From Desulfobulbaceae bacterium (lineage in GTDB: Bacteria; Desulfobacterota; Desulfobulbia; Desulfobulbales; SURF-16), in assembly GCA_024763495.1 (NCBI GenBank), contig JANTFJ010000045.1, forward strand, positions 1-11,695: a DNA stretch of 11,695 nucleotides. The letters are read 5' to 3'. A program made the position numbers and the translations under genes. Below the pieces are notes generated by a model. That model searched no databases. It saw only the letters and a program-made list of their open reading frames with translations, and was not told where the DNA came from. Below, in pieces: positions 7,894-11,695 of this stretch (its first letter is position 1; each line of letters starts with the position of its first letter).

Positions 7894-7977
7894 TGCCGGA
7901 ATGACGATATATCTATGCTGCAAATTGTATAATTTATAAAAATCATAAACAAAACAACAAGGCCCACAACCCCTCCT

Positions 7978-8002
7978 GTAGGAGCCCGGCCCTCCGGGCG
8001 AT
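7978..8002 (+). repeat. REP element, left copy of inverted pair
   Basis: The sequence has a GTAG head (7978-7981) followed by the hairpin GCCCGG-CCCT-CCGGGC and a trailing GAT. This is the architecture of REP sequences mobilised by REP-associated tyrosine transposases, known best from Pseudomonas and other proteobacteria. Together with the inverted copy at 8031-8055 it forms a BIME-like pair, separated by 28 bp that contain a small GAGC/GCTC hairpin (8011-8021). The outer edges AAGGCC (7959-7964) and GGCCTT (8059-8064) also pair. Confidence 0.75.
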
Positions 8003-8030
8003 AAAACATGGAGCAAAGCTCATCACATGA

Positions 8031-8055
8031 ATCGCCCAGAGGGCTGGGCTCCTGC
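8031..8055 (-). repeat. REP element, right copy of inverted pair
   Basis: Read on the - strand this is GCAGGAG followed by the hairpin GCCCAG-CCCT-CTGGGC and GAT. It differs from the left copy at one head base (GCAG instead of GTAG) and at two stem positions, where G to A on one side is matched by C to T on the other, so the stem remains fully paired. The whole pair could fold into two separate hairpins or one long stem, and would lie on the transcript between the cytochrome and secreted-protein genes. Confidence 0.75.
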
Positions 8056-8067
8056 AGAGGCCTTATG

Positions 8068-8144
8068 GTAACTACGCATGGGGTAAGCACCCATAAAAAC
8101 AGGGCATAAACTCCGACTTCGTTCGGTGCCCCGCGCGCAGTTAC
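8068..8144. repeat. 77 bp mini-element with 16 bp terminal inverted repeats
   Basis: The left end GTAACTACGCATGGGG (8068-8083) and the reverse complement of the right end, GTAACTGCGCGCGGGG (8144-8129), agree at 13 of 16 positions. The right end (TTCGGTGCC, 6 bp, GCAGTTAC; 8122-8144) has the same layout as the right end of the palindrome at 167-267 (245-267), tying the two forms together. The interior GCACCCATA (8087-8095) and GGGCATAAACTCCG (8102-8115) recur at 11656-11682. It has no coding capacity and ends 7 bp before the cytochrome stop codon. Confidence 0.65.
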
Positions 8145-8151
8145 ATTTTAA

Positions 8152-9876
8152 TTAAAATTTAAGCCGCCGACATTCTGTTTTGGGGGTGTATTTTTTCCAG
8201 GCAGGATCATCATACTTTTTATGACACTCAAGGCAAAGCCCCACCCGGAAAATCCGTTCCAGTTCTTCCTGATTAAACGGACGCAGGTCGGGCCGGGAGC
8301 CATGCTGTAAGGCTGTACCGTCAAGGGTGCCGAAGGCATCGAGGGGCGGGGTGGTGCCGATTTCAGTTGTTACCCCCCGGCTTGCCGGGGTAAAAAGCCA
8401 TTTATCATTTTCATAACTGACAGTTCCCTGGCCGAGGCCCAGGGTTTTGCTGTCGGCGTGGCAATCTCCGCAACTCCTGCCTTTGGCCTGGGTGGTATGG
8501 GGGTTGATCGCCGCCATGGTCAGCCGGTTAAAACGTTTGTCCGCCTTACCTTCTCTATCAACCAGGGTGACAATATCCTGGCAGCCCGGCGTTACCACCA
8601 CGATTTCATTATCCCAGACTGCCAGAATGGGTTTTTCGTAACGCAGATAGGAGCGGCCCTCCTGCCACCAGCCCGCTGTCTCTTCCATGCTTAACTTGTC
8701 AAGATGGGTTTCCCGCATATCCCGTTTGACATGACAGCCATAACACTGAGGCACCCAGCCCGAATGACAGCTTTCGCAGGTCAGCCGTTCATGGCCTTTA
8801 AAATCACAGATGCCCGGCCTGGCCGCTTTCAGTGGCTGTTTCTTTGCCGTCAGCCGATTGACCAGGACAAAATCATTACCGCTTTTTTCAATATTGGTCA
8901 TTTTGTCATTTTTACGGGTTGTGCCGATTTTAGCCGCATCTGCCGGTGAGGCGGGATGGCAGGACTCACATTTTATTTCCAGCTGTTCCTCGTAATGAGC
9001 GTATCTCCTGCCGTCGCCCATGACTTCATTTCTGGTATGGCAGTCAATACAGCCCATGCCCTGCTTATAATGGATGTCGGGCGGCAGCTCCAGGTAATAA
9101 CGGTTGCCGGGCAGGATCAGTTTTGACATTTCCCCGTTTTTATAAGGCGTACCGTAATTTTCAGATTCATAAACCCCGGTATAGGAAATGCCGATCCGGC
9201 CGCTGCGGTTATGGCAGCGCACGCAGTTTTCCACCGGGATTTTCCTGCTGATAAATGGATGGATTTTTTTGTCATCCTTTGTTTTTACCTGGCCAGGCGG
9301 CATGACGGAATGGCAGGCCGTGCAGCCCCCGCCCTTGGTGCCGAAAAAACCCGGCAGATCCCCCTTTGGCTTCCAGAGATGACAGGTGGCGCAGAGTTTG
9401 CGGAAATAATCCAGAGCAAGGGATGTTCGGCCTGAGCCCAGCAGCTCTTCCACGGAAAAATCTCCATTCTGGTTTTCCGCCTCACCCCAGTAGTAGAGCA
9501 GGGTGCTTAAAATTCCCCGGTTGGTAGCCATCAGCGAATTTTTAATCTTTTTAACGTCCGGGGCATGGCAGCCAGGGATACCGCAGGTCTTTTCCACTAC
9601 CCGCAGGTCACCGGGATTCCTGACTATTCCCTTATGGGCTTTTTCCTTGTCTATTGCCAGGGTATCGCCGAGATGGCAGGGTGAACAACCCAGGGTGCGG
9701 GTATCGTGAGCCGGATCAAGTTTTTCGCTTTTATGGCAGGAAAGGCACATCTCCACATGGCCGGAGGTAGTCTGGTAAAGGCGATCAGGCCTGCTGGTCA
9801 TGTTTTCCCGGATAACAAGGAAAAGGACAATGAGCAGGAGGAACAGGACAACCAGGCGGGGCGGCATGGCTTTCAT
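8152..9876 (-). CDS. Membrane-anchored dodecahaem c-type cytochrome
   Basis: This is a periplasmic electron-transfer protein of 574 residues. An N-terminal hydrophobic helix (about 7-22) is either an uncleaved anchor or a signal sequence; there is no lipobox. Eleven CXXCH haem sites start at Cys 44, 64, 162, 185, 218, 276, 303, 367, 378, 469 and 548, and one CX4CH site (CGIPGCH) starts at Cys98, giving twelve haems. Ten further histidines could act as distal ligands, so most haems are probably bis-His. A roughly 85-residue haem-free insert (about 383-468) separates sites 10 and 11. The ATG at 9876 is preferred: it overlaps the nadE stop as ATGA and has GGGA 6 bp upstream. A TTG at 9888 would add four residues but lacks that site. 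It appears co-translated with nadE. The exact redox partner or terminal acceptor cannot be told from sequence. Confidence 0.92.
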   Translation of the reverse strand: MKAMPPRLVVLFLLLIVLFLVIRENMTSRPDRLYQTTSGHVEMCLSCHKSEKLDPAHDTRTLGCSPCHLGDTLAIDKEKAHKGIVRNPGDLRVVEKTCGIPGCHAPDVKKIKNSLMATNRGILSTLLYYWGEAENQNGDFSVEELLGSGRTSLALDYFRKLCATCHLWKPKGDLPGFFGTKGGGCTACHSVMPPGQVKTKDDKKIHPFISRKIPVENCVRCHNRSGRIGISYTGVYESENYGTPYKNGEMSKLILPGNRYYLELPPDIHYKQGMGCIDCHTRNEVMGDGRRYAHYEEQLEIKCESCHPASPADAAKIGTTRKNDKMTNIEKSGNDFVLVNRLTAKKQPLKAARPGICDFKGHERLTCESCHSGWVPQCYGCHVKRDMRETHLDKLSMEETAGWWQEGRSYLRYEKPILAVWDNEIVVVTPGCQDIVTLVDREGKADKRFNRLTMAAINPHTTQAKGRSCGDCHADSKTLGLGQGTVSYENDKWLFTPASRGVTTEIGTTPPLDAFGTLDGTALQHGSRPDLRPFNQEELERIFRVGLCLECHKKYDDPAWKKYTPKTECRRLKF

Positions 9877-9886
9877 AGCGTTTCCC
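9873..9886 (-). promoter_or_regulatory. ATGA overlap and internal ribosome-binding site
   Basis: On the - strand the order is GGGA (9886-9883), 6 bp, then ATGA (9876-9873), in which the cytochrome ATG shares bases with the nadE TGA stop. This decides the cytochrome start and suggests that ribosomes finishing nadE re-initiate on the cytochrome. Confidence 0.65.
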
Positions 9887-11534
9887 AAAATTGCTCAGCC
9901 GTGGGATAACGGCGGCCTATACCAAAGGCCTTGCTGGTCACCTTAAGCCCCATGGGTGCCTGTTTGCGCTTGTATTCGTTCCGTTTTATCCGGCGGATAA
10001 CATCCTCGACAACGGCACGCTCAAAACCCATGGCAACTATCTCGCTGAGACTGCGCTGTTCCTCGAGCCAGGCTTTAAGAATGGCATCAAGAATTTCATA
10101 GGGCGGTAAATCGTCCTGGTCTAGCTGATCCGGGGCCAGTTCGGCGCTGGGCGGTTTGCTGATGGTGTTGAACGGGATTATTTCCTCTTTTTCATTAACA
10201 TAACGGGCCAGGGCATAGACCAGCATTTTCGGCACATCAGAGATTAACGCCAGGCCGCCGCTCATGTCGCCATACAGGGTGCAGTAGCCTACGGCCATTT
10301 CCGATTTATTGCCGGTGCTGAGCAGCAGGGAGTTAAATTTGTTGGCCAGCGCCATAAGCAGGTTGCCCCTGATCCGGGCCTGAATGTTCTGTTCCGTGAC
10401 ATCTTCGGCCAGCCCTGCAAAGAGCGGAGCCAGGGTCAGGCGGTAAGAATCAAACAGGTTGCCGATGGGAATAATTTCAAAGCGGATACCGAGATTTTCA
10501 GCCAGTTCTTTACTGTCGTCGATACTGCCCTGAGATGAATAGGGGGACGGCAGGGCCACGCCCATGACATTTTCCGGCCCCAGGGCCCGGGCCGCGATTG
10601 CCGCGGTCAGGGCTGAATCAATTCCACCGCTTAAACCGATAATTCCCTTGCTGAATCCGCATTTTTTCATATAATCACGGGTACCCATGACCAGGGCGGT
10701 GAACATGTCGGCAGTGTCATTGGTTTTAGTGATTTTAGCGGTTGCAGTCGGAGGGTGACGATAAAGATCAGCACTGTCGACAATCAGCATATCCTCCTGA
10801 AAGGCGCGGGCCGCGGTAATCAGTTCTCCGTTATCATTAAAAACCAGGCTGCGACCGTCAAAAAGAATGGAGTCCTGGCCTCCCACCTGATTGACATAGA
10901 GCAGGGGCAGGCTGTACTTGGCGCAGAGCCTGGAAAAAATATCTTGCCGCAGTTGCGGTTTTCCGAGATTATAAGGGGAGGCAGCAATATTAATCATCAG
11001 TTCCGGTTTGTCTTTATTGCAGAGCTCAGCTAAGGGGTCAAGTTTATAAAGCCGGTAGGAGACCACATCCTTGTCATTAAAAATATCTTCGCAAATAGTA
11101 ATTCCCAGTTTCAGGCCCTGGAATGTTACGCTCCGGCTGTCCGTGCCGGGTTCAAAATATCGGCTTTCGTCAAAGACATCATAGGTGGGCAGCAGTTTTT
11201 TGCGGCTGGTGAAGATAATTTTGCCGTCATTAAAAAGCAGAGCGCTGTTATGCAGGGGTTTACCCGAACTCTTCCTGTTACTGGTTATGGCCCCGCAGAT
11301 TACGGCAATGCCTGAACATTGTTCGATAAGTTCGGCTAAGGCCTGTTGCTGCGCAACGATAAATGAGTGATGTTCAAGCAGATCCTGGGGAGGATAGCCG
11401 CTTATGGCCAGTTCCGGGAATATGGCCAGCTCGCACCCCTTCTCTCTTGCCTGCCGGGCCAGCCTGTTTATTTTGGCGCAGTTAGCCTTAAAATTACCGA
11501 TTAACGGATTAGTCTGGATAAGGGCTATTTTCAT
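9873..11534 (-). CDS. nadE: Glutamine-dependent NAD+ synthetase
   Basis: This cytoplasmic enzyme converts deamido-NAD+ to NAD+ with ATP, taking ammonia from glutamine. The 553-residue two-domain form is complete. The N-terminal nitrilase-type glutaminase domain (about 1-260) has the Glu41-Lys113-Cys148 triad in FPELAISGYP, RKKLLPTY and ITICEDIF. The C-terminal synthetase domain (about 275-553) has the pyrophosphatase loop SGGIDSA (302-308), STGNKSEMAVGY (406-417) and the basic tail YKRKQAPMGLKVTSKAFG. The amidase domain distinguishes it from the short ammonia-dependent NadE. The ATG fits the family start (MKIALIQTNP), but no Shine-Dalgarno precedes it. Its TGA overlaps the cytochrome ATG by 4 bp, suggesting translational coupling. 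Repeat sequences begin 11 bp upstream of the start. Confidence 0.97.
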   Translation of the reverse strand: MKIALIQTNPLIGNFKANCAKINRLARQAREKGCELAIFPELAISGYPPQDLLEHHSFIVAQQQALAELIEQCSGIAVICGAITSNRKSSGKPLHNSALLFNDGKIIFTSRKKLLPTYDVFDESRYFEPGTDSRSVTFQGLKLGITICEDIFNDKDVVSYRLYKLDPLAELCNKDKPELMINIAASPYNLGKPQLRQDIFSRLCAKYSLPLLYVNQVGGQDSILFDGRSLVFNDNGELITAARAFQEDMLIVDSADLYRHPPTATAKITKTNDTADMFTALVMGTRDYMKKCGFSKGIIGLSGGIDSALTAAIAARALGPENVMGVALPSPYSSQGSIDDSKELAENLGIRFEIIPIGNLFDSYRLTLAPLFAGLAEDVTEQNIQARIRGNLLMALANKFNSLLLSTGNKSEMAVGYCTLYGDMSGGLALISDVPKMLVYALARYVNEKEEIIPFNTISKPPSAELAPDQLDQDDLPPYEILDAILKAWLEEQRSLSEIVAMGFERAVVEDVIRRIKRNEYKRKQAPMGLKVTSKAFGIGRRYPTAEQFWETL

Positions 11535-11544
11535 TGTTTATATA

Positions 11545-11695
11545 GTAACTATTCAGGTAGGGGCGAAAAACTGCCCAAACCACCGACCTGTAACTGTCCA
11601 GAGGTAAGCGAACGTAGTGAGACTCCGTGTGCTTTAGCTGTGCGTGATAAGGCTGGCACCCATACTACGGGCATAAACTTCGCATACTAATGCTA
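11545..11695. repeat. Two tandem GTAACT-family repeat ends upstream of nadE
   Basis: GTAACTATTCAGGTAGGGGC starts at 11545 and GTAACTGTCCAGAGGTAAG at 11590, 45 bp apart in the same orientation. After the second, AGCGAACGTAGTGAGAC (11607-11623) matches 44-60, and it also resembles the reverse complement of 8111-8126 (CGAACGAAGTCGGAG). Further on, GCACCCATA (11656-11664) and GGGCATAAACTTCG (11669-11682) match the interior of the 8068-8144 element. The repeat continues to the window edge, so its right end is not seen. Any nadE promoter must lie in or between these repeats. Confidence 0.6.

Larger units (their letters stand above)
7726..8151. other. Repeat-packed intergenic region
   Basis: This 426 bp gap separates the cytochrome gene from the secreted-protein gene, both on the - strand. 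Positions 7726-7830 are very A+T-rich and probably carry the promoter of the secreted-protein gene. Positions 7838-7889 contain overlapping small hairpins (CCAGC/GCTGG at 7838-7850, TGGCTGG/CCAGCCA at 7844-7869, CCCCGT/ACGGGG at 7870-7889). Positions 7959-8064 are a REP pair, and 8068-8144 a small inverted-repeat element. ATTTTAATTAAAAT (8145-8158) is a perfect palindrome covering the cytochrome stop codon. Open frames here are interrupted repeat shadows, not genes. Confidence 0.7.

Noticed and set aside
7833..8090. 85-codon - strand open frame
   Set aside because: It is composed of REP and GTAACT repeat sequence and has no family features; it is explained by the repeats.
8447..9709. Several + strand open frames opposite the cytochrome gene
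   Set aside because: They are antisense shadows of the cytochrome coding sequence with no recognisable protein features.
1..11695. CRISPR array
   Set aside because: The repeats are not regularly spaced direct repeats with spacers of constant size; they are palindromic, divergent and dispersed, and no cas gene is present.

Overview
The window looks like chromosomal DNA of a Gram-negative, probably anaerobic, respiring bacterium, most likely of the Desulfobacterota (delta-proteobacterial) type. The reasons are a lysS-lolC-lolD cluster with a single Lol permease, a 12-haem c-type cytochrome, and glutamine-dependent NadE. The assignment is inferred from gene content and order; no rRNA or other phylogenetic marker is present.

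Layout. Positions 1-304 are non-coding and contain a ~100 bp imperfect palindrome. Next, on the + strand, is a tight three-gene cluster: lysS (class II lysyl-tRNA synthetase, 305-1783), a LolC/E-type permease (1791-3023) and lolD (3029-3727). A second copy of the palindrome, in opposite orientation, fills the gap after lolD. It is followed by a more A+T-rich orphan + strand gene of unknown function (3985-5424). This gene converges, with 15 bp between stop codons, on a long - strand gene (5440-7725) for a secreted modular protein: signal peptide, fibronectin-III-like domain, four DxDNDG calcium-binding repeats and a large duplicated beta-rich region. A 426 bp non-coding stretch (7726-8151) is packed with repeats, including a REP pair whose two hairpins differ by compensatory base changes. 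The right end is a - strand pair, nadE (9873-11534) followed by a membrane-anchored 12-haem cytochrome (8152-9876), with a 4 bp ATGA overlap. The last 161 bp again hold repeats.

How the genes relate. LolC and LolD should form the inner-membrane ABC machine that releases lipoproteins toward the outer membrane; lysS is a housekeeping gene travelling with them. NadE makes NAD+ and the co-translated cytochrome is an electron carrier in the periplasm, but the sequence shows no direct biochemical link between the two. The 761-residue secreted protein is probably a surface or extracellular binding protein.

The most unusual signal is not a gene. A dispersed family of short repeats with GTAACT-type ends (and CAGTTAC at the opposite end) occurs in every intergenic gap longer than 20 bp in this window. 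It takes several forms: two ~100 bp ERIC-like palindromes, a 77 bp mini-element with 16 bp inverted ends, and mosaic fragments at both window edges. A separate REP pair of the GTAG-headed type lies among them. I see no transposase, CRISPR array, tRNA, rRNA or integron in the window.
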